NCBI GenBank assembly: GCA_938020565.1
Contig: CALIHP010000042.1
Coordinates: 1 to 64,000, forward strand
Direction of reading: 5' to 3'
DNA: 64,000 nt
From: an uncultured Anaerolineaceae bacterium
Lineage (GTDB): Bacteria > Chloroflexota > Anaerolineae > Anaerolineales > Anaerolineaceae
Shown: positions 35,175 to 43,619 of the stretch, in pieces
How positions within the stretch are numbered: the first letter of the stretch is position 1
Layout of the letters: each line of letters opens with the position of its first letter
Translations under genes and position numbers: made by a program
The notes under the pieces: generated by a model
Seen by the model: only the letters and a program-made list of their open reading frames with translations
Databases searched by the model: none
Told to the model about the DNA's origin: nothing

Positions 35175-35948
35175 GCCGATCCCCAGCTTCGTCAGCCAGT
35201 CGCCATAGAGCCGGAACTGCGAAAGGATTTTCGCGTCCTCTCGAAGCGGACTGATCTCCGTCGACTTTCCATCCTTTGGATACCGCAGGAAAAATTCGTC
35301 AGGATTCTCCGACGGCTCGATCGCGAACCAGTGCAAATATCCGGTCGACGGAACCATATAACCGTAGTGATAATCGATATAATCGCCCAGCCGGTACATC
35401 GTCAGATAATCCTTCTTTCGATGTTTCAAGAGCTGAAGCTTTTCAGGCTGGTCCTTTTCCTCGAAAATCCTCCTCGCGGATTCGATCGAAACCTTCCCGC
35501 GCTCAATCGGAAGATCCGCAGAGACCGTTTTCCGCATCTCGGACTCCAGCCCAGCGTAAAAAGTCTTCGGGTCGCCGATTTCCAGCCCGCCGATCCGACA
35601 GAACAGCCCGCCGGAAAAGATCGAATGATCAACCATGAGATCCGCGTCCGGGAATAGACGCTCGAACGTCGCCGCCAGGAGAAAAACGACCGACCTGCGA
35701 TAAATATTTTTTCCGTCCGAAATCGCCGTCGTTACCCCTTCGATTCTCGCGTTCGATTCAAGCCGGTACGTCAACTCCCTCAGCTCATGATTCACAATCG
35801 CGCCCACCGGTTCCCGATCGAACTCGTCGCTGATCTGAGCTAAGAATCGGCCGACCGGTTCGCCTCTGGGACCGCTGATAATTCGCCCGTCCGGAAGCTC
35901 TGCCTGTATAATATTGGAGGGTGGATGAACTTGATAAATCGGTTTCAT
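35172..35948 (-). CDS. Nucleoside kinase N-terminal half (TGS/ThrRS-like region), ended by TAG
   Basis: 258 residues from ATG 35948, which follows AGGGAG at 5 bases; the longer open frame upstream has no site. Residues about 14-75 resemble a TGS domain (ELPDGRIISGPRGEPVGRFL), and the next part resembles the second additional domain of threonyl-tRNA synthetase (VVFLLAATFERLFPDADLMV...FSGGLFCRIGG). In intact relatives these precede the kinase domain in the same chain. Here the frame stops at TAG although the downstream frame is continuous, so the gene is either a pseudogene in formation, an assembled two-part enzyme, or a sequencing error. Confidence 0.78.
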   Translation of the reverse strand: MKPIYQVHPPSNIIQAELPDGRIISGPRGEPVGRFLAQISDEFDREPVGAIVNHELRELTYRLESNARIEGVTTAISDGKNIYRRSVVFLLAATFERLFPDADLMVDHSIFSGGLFCRIGGLEIGDPKTFYAGLESEMRKTVSADLPIERGKVSIESARRIFEEKDQPEKLQLLKHRKKDYLTMYRLGDYIDYHYGYMVPSTGYLHWFAIEPSENPDEFFLRYPKDGKSTEISPLREDAKILSQFRLYGDWLTKLGIG

Positions 35949-36032
35949 AAAATCTCCCTGCATTGCAGCGTATTTTATCGTTAAAAGGATGGAATGCGTT
36001 GCTGATATTTTCAACGAAAGGAATCGCATGAA

Positions 36033-36626
36033 TTGATCACGTTCCTACTGATAACGATGATAATTGGAATTCTCCCAAGGATCGCTATCTTCATGACAAC
36101 CAGGCGCACCATTTTCTCCGATCGGCAGTGCCCGCCGAACCGGTTCGCCGTCGTCCTCGGCGCGGGTCTTGAAAAAGACGGGCGGCCGACGCGGGTTTTA
36201 CGCGAACGGATCGAAACGGCGGTTAACCTGCTCCGCCATGCGAACGTCAGCGCGCTGATCCTGACCGGCGGGAATAAATCTATCTACGCGAACGAAACTG
36301 AATCGATGCGCCTGTACGCGGCCGAGCTCGGCGTTCAGAAAGAAAGTATTCTGATCGATCCGGATGGATTCCGCTCGTTCGACAGCTGCGTCAATCTTCT
36401 CCCGCTGCGAACGAACCAGATCACCCTCGTCACGCAGCAGTTCCATCTTCCCCGCGTCGTCTGGATCGCGCACAGTCTCGGAATCAACGCGATCGGCTGT
36501 GCCGCGCCGCATCAAATCGAACATTGGGACGATTTTCTCCTCTGGCAGCTTCGTGAGTTCGTCGCCTGCTGGCGGGCCCTGATCGACGTTCTCCGTTTTA
36601 AGCTCCGAAACCGTAAGGCCGATTGA
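36033..36626 (+). CDS. SanA/YdcF-like DUF218 family protein
   Basis: 197 residues. One hydrophobic helix at the N-terminus (residues 2-20), then the DUF218 fold: RFAVVLGAGLEKDGRPTRVLRERIETAVNLL, ALILTGGNK, ETESMRLYAAELGV, DPDGFRSFDSCVNL and ITLVTQQFHLPRVVWIA. SanA of E. coli belongs here and affects envelope permeability; the reaction is unknown. The start is TTG 36033 with GAAAGGAA about 9 bases upstream. Divergent from the split kinase gene. Confidence 0.82.
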   Translation: MITFLLITMIIGILPRIAIFMTTRRTIFSDRQCPPNRFAVVLGAGLEKDGRPTRVLRERIETAVNLLRHANVSALILTGGNKSIYANETESMRLYAAELGVQKESILIDPDGFRSFDSCVNLLPLRTNQITLVTQQFHLPRVVWIAHSLGINAIGCAAPHQIEHWDDFLLWQLREFVACWRALIDVLRFKLRNRKAD

Positions 36627-36696
36627 ACCTTTCAAATCCAGGAGGCCTGAAAGACCGTCGGCACGGCTTCCTTCGTCAGGCAGACGCATCCATCCC

Positions 36697-37962
36697 CTAC
36701 GCCAGAAGAACCCCATCGCGAAGCGTCAGGATCCGTTCTTCGCTGATCCTGTTCGCCCATTCCGCTTCAGCCATTTTCGTAACCGCCAGATAATTATCCG
36801 TCAGGCCCCGATTCAGGTAACCGCCTTCCGCCCTGGCCGACCCATGCTCCCAGAGGATCCTGCGCCGCGTCCCGAGCTGCGCCCGGGCAAACGCGTCTTT
36901 CTGCGCGTCGAGCTGCGCTCTGAGCCGGGCTGAACGCTCTTTCTTCACCTCGTTCGCGACCATCTCCGGAAGCTTCGCCGCCGCGGTTCCCGGCCTTGGC
37001 GAAAACGGGAAAACGTGGCCGCCGCTGAACGCCGCCGTCGCCGCGAAACGAAGCGTTTCGTCAAACGCCTCTTCCGTCTCTCCGGGAAAACCAACGATAA
37101 TATCGGTTGTAATCGAAAAATCGCCGCGAACGCGCCGCGCGGCCTCAATCAGCCTCAGAAAAGCTTCAGGCTTCGTCCGCCGGATCATGCGCCGCAGGAC
37201 GAACGGTGATCCGGATTGGAGCGGAAGATGGAAATGCGGCAGGAGGCGATCATCCTCCCAAAGCGAGACAAAGTCCAGATCAAGGTTCCAATTCTCAAGC
37301 GACGATAAGCGGATCCTTGGAACCGACGTCTCCCGTAATATCGCGCACAGCAGGTCGGTCAGCGTTCGCTTCGGTTCGAAATCCAATCCCCATGCGCCCA
37401 GATTGACTCCGGTCAGGACAATTTCCTTCCCGCCGGCAGCTTCAATCCCGCGGATTTCACGAAGGACCGACCCGACCGGAACCGAGCGCGCTTTTCCGCG
37501 CGCAAGCCGCGTCACGCAAAACGAGCAGAAATTGTCGCAGCCGTCCTGAACCTTAAGGAAAAAGCGCGTCCTTCCATGCGCATGAACCGGCGCCGGGGCC
37601 ACCAGGCCCGAAGGCAGCGGCGCGGCGGAACCGAACGGACGAAGCCGTCCGACGAGCCGATCTTTCTCCGCGTTGGGGACGACCTGAACGACGCCGGAGA
37701 TACGGCCCGCCGCGTCCGGCTCGATCTCCGACCAGCAGCCGGTCACAACGATCCGCACGTTCGGGTTCCGCGCCGCACGCCGGATCCGCGCCCGCGAATC
37801 GGCCGCTGCCGCCGCTGTCACTGCGCAGGTATTGATAATCACCAGATCGGCACAGTCAAGCTGCTGGGTAATCGTATGCCCCTGCGCCGCTAATTCCGCG
37901 GCATATCGATCGATCTCCGCCTGATTCAATCGGCAGCCAACCGAATCCAGATAAACGTTCAA
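36697..37962 (-). CDS. mtaB: tRNA t6A37 methylthiotransferase MtaB
   Basis: 421 residues from TTG 37962 (GGAG 6 bases upstream). The N-terminal MTTase domain has C10 (SVGCRLNQ), C46 (INTCAVT) and C76 (VTGCWSE) for the auxiliary 4Fe-4S cluster; the radical SAM motif is C142-DNF-C146-SF-C149. HFHLPLQSGS and TTDIIVGFPGET are further family marks, and a TRAM-like end is present. It adds a methylthio group to t6A at position 37 of ANN-decoding tRNAs. It lies 9 bases after proC on the same strand. Confidence 0.95.
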   Translation of the reverse strand: MNVYLDSVGCRLNQAEIDRYAAELAAQGHTITQQLDCADLVIINTCAVTAAAAADSRARIRRAARNPNVRIVVTGCWSEIEPDAAGRISGVVQVVPNAEKDRLVGRLRPFGSAAPLPSGLVAPAPVHAHGRTRFFLKVQDGCDNFCSFCVTRLARGKARSVPVGSVLREIRGIEAAGGKEIVLTGVNLGAWGLDFEPKRTLTDLLCAILRETSVPRIRLSSLENWNLDLDFVSLWEDDRLLPHFHLPLQSGSPFVLRRMIRRTKPEAFLRLIEAARRVRGDFSITTDIIVGFPGETEEAFDETLRFAATAAFSGGHVFPFSPRPGTAAAKLPEMVANEVKKERSARLRAQLDAQKDAFARAQLGTRRRILWEHGSARAEGGYLNRGLTDNYLAVTKMAEAEWANRISEERILTLRDGVLLA

Positions 37963-37971
37963 GCCGAGCTC

Positions 37972-38826
37972 CTACGCCCGGATATCAAGATTCTTTTCGC
38001 GCCGGGCGCTCTCGTTCCGAAGCTGCCGCGTCCGGTCATAACAAGCCCACATACAGCGCGCGATCGCAGAACGGAAATTCTCCCGTTCGAGGTAATACAG
38101 CCCCTCCGCCGTCGTCCCGCCCGGGGACGTAACCTCATTGCGCAGCACGGCAGGATGTTCCCCCCGCGCTTTCAGGTACTCTGCCGATCCGATCAGCGTC
38201 TGCACAACCAGCTCGGTAACCGCCTCCCGCGTCATTCCCATGTGCACACCCGTGTCGATCATCGCTTCCATAAAAAGATACACGAACGCAGGGCCGGAAC
38301 CGCTGATCGCGCCGATCTGATCGATCTGATCCTCGTTCCGGACCTCGACTTCGATCCCGACCTGCGCCAGGAACGAACGAACGTAGGCTTTATCCTCCTC
38401 GCTGACCGAACGGTCCGCGATCCAGCCCGAAACGCCTGAACCGATCTGCGCCGGGGTATTCGGCATAACGCGGATCAGGTTCCCTGTATTCAGGTACTCC
38501 TGCAGGCGCGACAGGGAAACCCCGGCCGCGATCGAAATGACCAGCGTTTCGACGTCCAGTTCTTCCGCGATCTCTTCCATCAGCGCGTTGATATACTGCG
38601 GCTTGACCGCGAGAACGACGACCTCCGCGCCCTGGACCGCGGCTTTCGCCGAAGCCGCCGCTTTTGCGCCGAACGTATCGACGAACGGCCTGACCTTTTC
38701 CGGGATCAGGTCGTAAACCGTGACCTCCGACCCTGAACAGAATTTCTTCGTCAGGATCCCGTTAAGAATTGCGCCGCCCATCACCCCGACGCCCAATACT
38801 GCGATTTTCCTATTTTCTTTTGTCAT
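37972..38826 (-). CDS. proC: Pyrroline-5-carboxylate reductase
   Basis: 284 residues. Rossmann motif AVLGVGVMGGAILNG, then VVLAVKPQYI, LIRVMPNTPAQIGSGVSG, and the P5C-binding AISGSGPAFVYLFMEAM, LRNEVTSPGGTTAEGLYYLE. It reduces pyrroline-5-carboxylate to proline with NAD(P)H. The ATG overlaps the stop of the upstream methyltransferase gene (ATGA) and has GGGAGATCGAAA before it. A 20-residue polar tail follows the family core. Confidence 0.95.
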   Translation of the reverse strand: MTKENRKIAVLGVGVMGGAILNGILTKKFCSGSEVTVYDLIPEKVRPFVDTFGAKAAASAKAAVQGAEVVVLAVKPQYINALMEEIAEELDVETLVISIAAGVSLSRLQEYLNTGNLIRVMPNTPAQIGSGVSGWIADRSVSEEDKAYVRSFLAQVGIEVEVRNEDQIDQIGAISGSGPAFVYLFMEAMIDTGVHMGMTREAVTELVVQTLIGSAEYLKARGEHPAVLRNEVTSPGGTTAEGLYYLERENFRSAIARCMWACYDRTRQLRNESARREKNLDIRA

Positions 38827-39725
38827 TTTCGATCTCCCTTCCAGCGGCTGAACACCGCCATCGACAGCACTCTCCCCGAACCGTCCCGCAGGCAGACTTC
38901 CCCCTGCCGAACCGATCCGCCCAGCCCGGATAACGCCTCGCGGACGCCGTTCCCGATCGTAACCGACGACGCCTTGATCGCGTACGCCGTTACCAGCAGG
39001 AACGCCGCGTCGTCCGTCAGGATCGCGCGGCAGCCGCGAATCAGCTCTGGAAAGCTCTTATAGAACTCCCAGACCTCCCCTTTCGGACCGCGTCCGAATT
39101 TCGGCGGATCGAGAACGATTCCCTGATAGAAGCTCCCGCGGCGGGCTTCGCGCTGAACGAACTTAAGCCCGTCGTCGAGGATCCAGCGAATCCGGTCCTC
39201 CGGAACGCGGCAGGCTGCCTGATTCTCCTTTGCCCATTGGATCGCCTTCTTTGAAGCGTCCAGGTGTGTGACCTGCGCCCCAGCCGCCGCAGCGGCCATC
39301 GTCATCGCGCCCGTATACCCGAAGAGATTCAGGACCCGCGTCGGCTTCGCCCGCTCGCGGATCGCCTCCTGAACCCAGTCCCATTGGCAGGCCTGCTCCG
39401 GAAAAATCCCCAGCTGCTTCGAGTTCGACAGGCTCAGGCAAAAGCGCAGCGCCCCGTACCGAACCGTCCAGCGATCGGGAACATCGCGGAACGGAACCCA
39501 ATGGCCGCCGTTTTCCTCGGCGGACGGGACGAACTCCGCGTCCGCGCGCGCCCATTCCCGTTCCGGGACCCTCGGGGACCAGACCGCCTCAGCTTCAGGT
39601 CGGATCAGCGTCACCGCCCCGAATCGCTCCAGCTTCCGGCTGCCGCCGCTGTCAATCAAAGCGTAATCGGTCCAATTCGGCGACGTCAGTAAATCCACAG
39701 ACGGCAGTTCAGGCACATTTTCCAT
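38823..39725 (-). CDS. Class I SAM-dependent methyltransferase (RlmI-like C-terminal domain)
   Basis: 300 residues. SAM site VLNLFGYTGAMTMAAAAAGA with acidic strand THLDASKKAIQWAKENQ, then IVLDPPKFGRGPKGEVWEF, the DPPKF motif of the RlmI/RlmK-type rRNA cytosine methyltransferases. The PUA domain of RlmI is missing; the first 90 residues are a small beta domain (ALIDSGGSRKLERFGAVTLI). The target, probably rRNA or another RNA, is not certain. No clear ribosome binding site precedes the ATG. Coupled to proC by a 4-base overlap. Confidence 0.82.
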   Translation of the reverse strand: MENVPELPSVDLLTSPNWTDYALIDSGGSRKLERFGAVTLIRPEAEAVWSPRVPEREWARADAEFVPSAEENGGHWVPFRDVPDRWTVRYGALRFCLSLSNSKQLGIFPEQACQWDWVQEAIRERAKPTRVLNLFGYTGAMTMAAAAAGAQVTHLDASKKAIQWAKENQAACRVPEDRIRWILDDGLKFVQREARRGSFYQGIVLDPPKFGRGPKGEVWEFYKSFPELIRGCRAILTDDAAFLLVTAYAIKASSVTIGNGVREALSGLGGSVRQGEVCLRDGSGRVLSMAVFSRWKGDRK

Positions 39726-39865
39726 GAGAATACAGGTACATTCTTTCTTTTTCGTTTAAATATCCGAACGGCGGCCGATCCGCGCGATACAGAATAGACG
39801 ATCCAGCCCCGGATAAAGTTCCATTTTCTGAAAAGATGATTTTCGGCCCCTGTTCCCACGGGTCC

Positions 39866-41182
39866 TCACCCCGCGGAAGCGACGTCCACCGAAAAGACCC
39901 GGCGCAGCGACGCGTCCGCATCCGCAGCCATCTTTTCGCAGTCAATCGTCAGCAGCCGTCCGTCTTCATAAACGATCCTCCCGTCGACCATCGTCAGAAC
40001 GACGTCGGACGCCTGCGCGCTGTAAACGAGGAGCGCGGCGGTATCATGATTGGGGATCAGGTGCGGCCTGCGTAAATCGACCGCGATCAGGTCCGCCTTA
40101 TAGCCTGCCTTCAGCGCGCCGCAGTCCGGGCGTCCCTGCGCGATCGCGCCGTTAATCGTCGCCATATCCAGAAGCTCTTCCGCCCGGATCACGGTCGCGT
40201 CCCGATGAAAACCGCAGTGAATCATCGCCGCAAGATGAATCTCTTCAAACAGGTTCTGATTGTTGTTGCTCGCGGAAGAATCGGTTCCGATCGTCAGCCG
40301 CACGCCCGCGTCCAGCATCGCCCGAATCGGCATGAGGCCGCTGCCCAATTTCATATTGCTGCTCGGGTTATGAATCGGAGAAACGCCCTTTTCCCTGAAA
40401 AGTTCAATATCCTCCGGCTCAGCGAAAACGCAATGCGCCGCGATCGTCGGATTTTCAAAAACGCCCAGATCCGCGAACAGCCGCGCCGGCGTTTTCCCGT
40501 ACCGCTGTTTGCAGCGGTCATGTTCCGCGGCCGTCTCGGATAAATGCAGGTGCATTCGCCCGTTCATCTCCCGGCATACCCGGGCATAGCGTTCCATGCT
40601 CTCCGGCGTGTTGGTATATTCGGCGTGAATTCCGAAGTCCGCTTTAAGCCGTCCGCCGGCGCTCTCGTCGAACGCGCGGACAAACTCGACAGATAAATTA
40701 AAGCGCGAATCGTGCGCCTGCGACCCGGTCGGATTCTCTTCCATAATCGGGAAGCTGACGTTCGCCTTGATTCCGGCGTCGATAATTTCCTGAACGTAGT
40801 CCGCCGGATAATGATACATGTCGGAAAAGCTGACGACCCCGCCGGAAAGCATCTCCGCGATCGCCAGCCGGCAGCCGATACGCATGTCGTCCGCGTTCAT
40901 TTTCGCTTCCAGCGGGAACATCCGCTCGAAAAGCCACTGCTGCAGCGCCAGCCCGGTCCCTGCCCCGCGCAGGATCGACATCGGCGTATGCGAATGCATG
41001 TTATACAATCCGGGAAGAATCAGTTTCCCGCTCATGTCGCGGATCAAATCCGCCGCCCCGCAATACGGACCCAAACCGATTTCCGCAATCCGATCGCCGT
41101 CCACAGCGATATACCCGTTCTCAATCGGCCGCCAGTTTCCCGCGCCGATTAAAATCGCCGCGTTTGTAAATACTGTTTTCAT
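39866..41182 (-). CDS. mtaD: Amidohydrolase: methylthioadenosine/S-adenosylhomocysteine deaminase-like
   Basis: 438 residues. Metal ligands H63 and H65 (LYNMHSHTPMSILRG), HLHLSETAAEHDRC, AAHCVFAE and the catalytic Asp in IGTDSSASNN follow the MtaD/TrzN order. PGLYNMHSH, HNPSSNMKLGSG and the composite beta domain formed by both ends are typical of the cytosine-deaminase-like branch. It probably deaminates adenosine-type nucleosides (MTA, SAH, 5-deoxyadenosine) to inosine forms, serving SAM recycling. AAAGGAAATT precedes the ATG. Confidence 0.88.
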   Translation of the reverse strand: MKTVFTNAAILIGAGNWRPIENGYIAVDGDRIAEIGLGPYCGAADLIRDMSGKLILPGLYNMHSHTPMSILRGAGTGLALQQWLFERMFPLEAKMNADDMRIGCRLAIAEMLSGGVVSFSDMYHYPADYVQEIIDAGIKANVSFPIMEENPTGSQAHDSRFNLSVEFVRAFDESAGGRLKADFGIHAEYTNTPESMERYARVCREMNGRMHLHLSETAAEHDRCKQRYGKTPARLFADLGVFENPTIAAHCVFAEPEDIELFREKGVSPIHNPSSNMKLGSGLMPIRAMLDAGVRLTIGTDSSASNNNQNLFEEIHLAAMIHCGFHRDATVIRAEELLDMATINGAIAQGRPDCGALKAGYKADLIAVDLRRPHLIPNHDTAALLVYSAQASDVVLTMVDGRIVYEDGRLLTIDCEKMAADADASLRRVFSVDVASAG

Positions 41183-41228
41183 AATTTCCTTTCCATATCA
41201 TGCCCAGACGGACGGGCAGAAGCCGAAG

Positions 41229-41936
41229 CTACGCCGTTACGACCGTGAACGCCATCATGACGAACGCCTGAACGAAATGAATCGCCCAGGGCCAGAACGT
41301 TCCGCGCGTATCAAGCATCGCGCGCGCAGACAACGTCCCCTGCGCCGCGCCGATCAGCAGCCCGAAAAACCCGCCCAGCATCGGGAAATAATAACCCGAC
41401 AGCGCAGAAAATACAACACAGAATATCATGATTCCGCCGCTCCGGACGTTCGCGTCCATTCCCAGCGTAATCAGCGAATAGCGGAAAAATATTTCCATCG
41501 CCGCCGCATACAGCCCCGCCAGAACAAGCGTTACCAGCAGCTCGCCAGATCGGAACGAAAAAACCGCCGTTCCTGGGAGCGAGAAAATTTTTAATAAGAC
41601 CGTCAGCGCGGCCGGGACGAGCGCGGCGATCCGGCCGAAGGAAAACCAGTCGGCCGACTTCGGAAGCCTGAAAAAACCGGGGGCATGAACCGCCCCATGA
41701 AGCTTCCGGATATCGATATACGCCCAGCGATTTTCCCGACTCGACAACAGCGCGGTCAGAATCAGGATCAACGCGGCGAGCGCCTGGATGGAAAGCGTAT
41801 AACCCGTAAAAAGATTCAGATACGGATTCGTAAAAATATCCGAACGAACAGCCGGAACGCGCCAAAGCATCAGCATCCAGGCCGTAACAAAAAACAGCGC
41901 CAGCAACAATATCAGAAATCTCGTTTGCTTACTCAT
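41229..41936 (-). CDS. CPBP-like (CAAX-protease-type) membrane protein, degenerate motifs
   Basis: 235 residues, about six membrane helices. The C-terminal half has the outline of the CPBP/Abi glutamic-protease family: AAAMEIFFRYSLITLG in place of the EExxxR motif (first Glu replaced by Met) and FWPWAIHFVQAF in place of HxxxN (Asn replaced by Gln). With two key residues changed, protease activity is doubtful. The gene lies 47 bases from mtaD and 22 bases from the symporter gene on the same strand. An AAAGGAATC site is about 15 bases before the ATG. Confidence 0.5.
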   Translation of the reverse strand: MSKQTRFLILLLALFFVTAWMLMLWRVPAVRSDIFTNPYLNLFTGYTLSIQALAALILILTALLSSRENRWAYIDIRKLHGAVHAPGFFRLPKSADWFSFGRIAALVPAALTVLLKIFSLPGTAVFSFRSGELLVTLVLAGLYAAAMEIFFRYSLITLGMDANVRSGGIMIFCVVFSALSGYYFPMLGGFFGLLIGAAQGTLSARAMLDTRGTFWPWAIHFVQAFVMMAFTVVTA

Positions 41937-41957
41937 ACCGATCCGTCAGATTCCTTT

Positions 41958-43358
41958 CTATCGCGACCGCCGTTCCGCCAGATCCGCCTGAATCGTCGCA
42001 TACCGGTCTTCATTAATAACGTACTTCCGCCGGTAAATCAGGTAGCTCACAACAATACAAATCATCGGAAAAATAAACATCGCGAACCGGAACAGGTTCA
42101 TCCCGTTCGCGGTCATGTCGGCGGGCGTCAGCGCTTCCTTCATTCCGGACAGAATCACGGTTATCCCAACGATCCCGCTCGCGAGCGACGAGGCAACTTT
42201 GAAAATAAACGGCTGAAGCGAGACCGTCACCGATTCGTTCCGCTTCCCGCTTTTCCATTCTCCATACTCGACGCAATCCGAAATCTGCATCAGCATAATC
42301 AGCTGAATCGCGGCGTCGCCAATAAATATCAGCAGCCCGCCGGCCGCGACGCCGAAAACCGTCCCTTGCGGGGCCGCAAGGAAAACGACGTACCCGACTA
42401 AAATAATCACGGTTGCCGCCGCGTAAATCGGCTCGCGCTTAAATTTCCGCCGGACGAGCGGAAAAATCAGGAGAGACAGAATCTGAGCCACGCCGAGAAT
42501 CAGCCCGAAAACCGGATACATATTCAAATCGCCCTGATAGTACTTGAAGTAATACTGACCGAAAGACGTCGTCGTCGTATAGCCCGTATGAAACAGCGTC
42601 ATCGCCAGGACGACCCACAGCAGCTGGTCATTTTTCAGGATAATCGTCAGCAGGTCGCGAATCTTCGTTTTATTCTCGTCCGAAACCTCGGCCGCCGTTT
42701 CTTCCTTTACGAAGACCAGCGTCACCATCTGAAACGCAATCATAACGCCGCAAACGATGACGGAAAGCCAGAAATACCCCAGCTGGAGCGAGCCGGCGGC
42801 TCTTCCGAGCGCCTCGGTAATCGGCGTGATACAAACGACCATGCCGAAAAGGCCGATATTCGCGCAGATCCGCGCGACCGCGCCGATCCGCTCGCGTTCC
42901 TTCTGATCCCGGCTTAACGCTGGGAGCATCGACCAATACGAGATATCGTTAGCCGTGAAGCTGATCTCCCAGAGGACATAGACGAGCAGGAAAATCAGGA
43001 CATATTCCATGCCGCGCAGATGAAAATCCGTGAACATCAGGACCGACATCACCGCGGACGTCAGAACGCCGAAGAGAATCCACGGCTTGAATTTCCCCCA
43101 ACGCGACTTCGTGTTATCGACGAGAATCCCCATGAACGGGTCGTTGAACGCGTCGAACGCCTTCGTAAAAATAATCGCCGCCGTAACCCACCACATCGTC
43201 GCCGTCGGAACGCGCAGCACGTCGGTCAGATAAAACATCAAGTACATGCTGATCATCGTGTATACCGCGTCGCGGCCAATCGTTCCGATCCCGAAACCGA
43301 AACGGTTTCGAATCCTTTGCCGACTGTCGTCGGTTCCCTGCTGATTTGGTTGCATCAT
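41958..43358 (-). CDS. GPH-family sugar:cation symporter (MFS)
   Basis: 466 residues, twelve predicted helices. The N-terminal half has the glycoside-pentoside-hexuronide signature FNDPFMGILVDNTKSRWGKF KPWIL pattern in loop 2-3 and IGTIGRDAVYTMISMYLMFY in helix 1. Members take up melibiose, xylosides, glucuronides and similar compounds with Na+ or H+. ATG 43358 is preferred because GGAG stands 5 bases before it; the open frame continues 31 codons upstream without support. No glycoside hydrolase is adjacent, so the substrate is open. Divergent from the HMA-methyltransferase operon. Confidence 0.88.
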   Translation of the reverse strand: MMQPNQQGTDDSRQRIRNRFGFGIGTIGRDAVYTMISMYLMFYLTDVLRVPTATMWWVTAAIIFTKAFDAFNDPFMGILVDNTKSRWGKFKPWILFGVLTSAVMSVLMFTDFHLRGMEYVLIFLLVYVLWEISFTANDISYWSMLPALSRDQKERERIGAVARICANIGLFGMVVCITPITEALGRAAGSLQLGYFWLSVIVCGVMIAFQMVTLVFVKEETAAEVSDENKTKIRDLLTIILKNDQLLWVVLAMTLFHTGYTTTTSFGQYYFKYYQGDLNMYPVFGLILGVAQILSLLIFPLVRRKFKREPIYAAATVIILVGYVVFLAAPQGTVFGVAAGGLLIFIGDAAIQLIMLMQISDCVEYGEWKSGKRNESVTVSLQPFIFKVASSLASGIVGITVILSGMKEALTPADMTANGMNLFRFAMFIFPMICIVVSYLIYRRKYVINEDRYATIQADLAERRSR

Positions 43359-43467
43359 ATGATCTCCGTAAAACCTGACTGATCTAAGTAAAAGCGAACT
43401 ACGAATGGAATAAGTATACGTCAGATCGCGCTTCCCGGCGGCGATATCCACTGAATCCGAAGCAGAG

Positions 43468-43503
43468 TATAATTAGAGGCGCCTAATTATTAGGTGTGTC
43501 TAA
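43468..43503 (+). promoter_or_regulatory. Promoter -10 with two TTAG-N6-CTAA boxes (metalloregulator-type operators)
   Basis: TATAAT (43468-43473) is followed by TTAGAGGCGCCTAA (43473-43486) and TTAGGTGTGTCTAA (43490-43503), spaced 17 bases start to start. Both share TTAG-N6-CTAA, which resembles DtxR/IdeR-type iron or manganese boxes. They overlap the promoter of the HMA-methyltransferase operon. A further TAATTA follows. The regulator itself is not in the window. Confidence 0.5.
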
Positions 43504-43619
43504 TTATCAATCAGAGGCGCTTGATGATCAATCCGCATGGCAGCGTTTATCCGAATAATGGAGAGAGAAGCGGGGAACGGACGCGCCCTTTCGTGAGATA
43601 GAAAAGGAAGAAGATTGGA

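Noticed and set aside
43524..43601. Short frame of 25 codons in the leader of the HMA-methyltransferase operon
   Set aside because: Starts with ATG but has no ribosome binding site, no sensible composition and no attenuator-like structure behind it.
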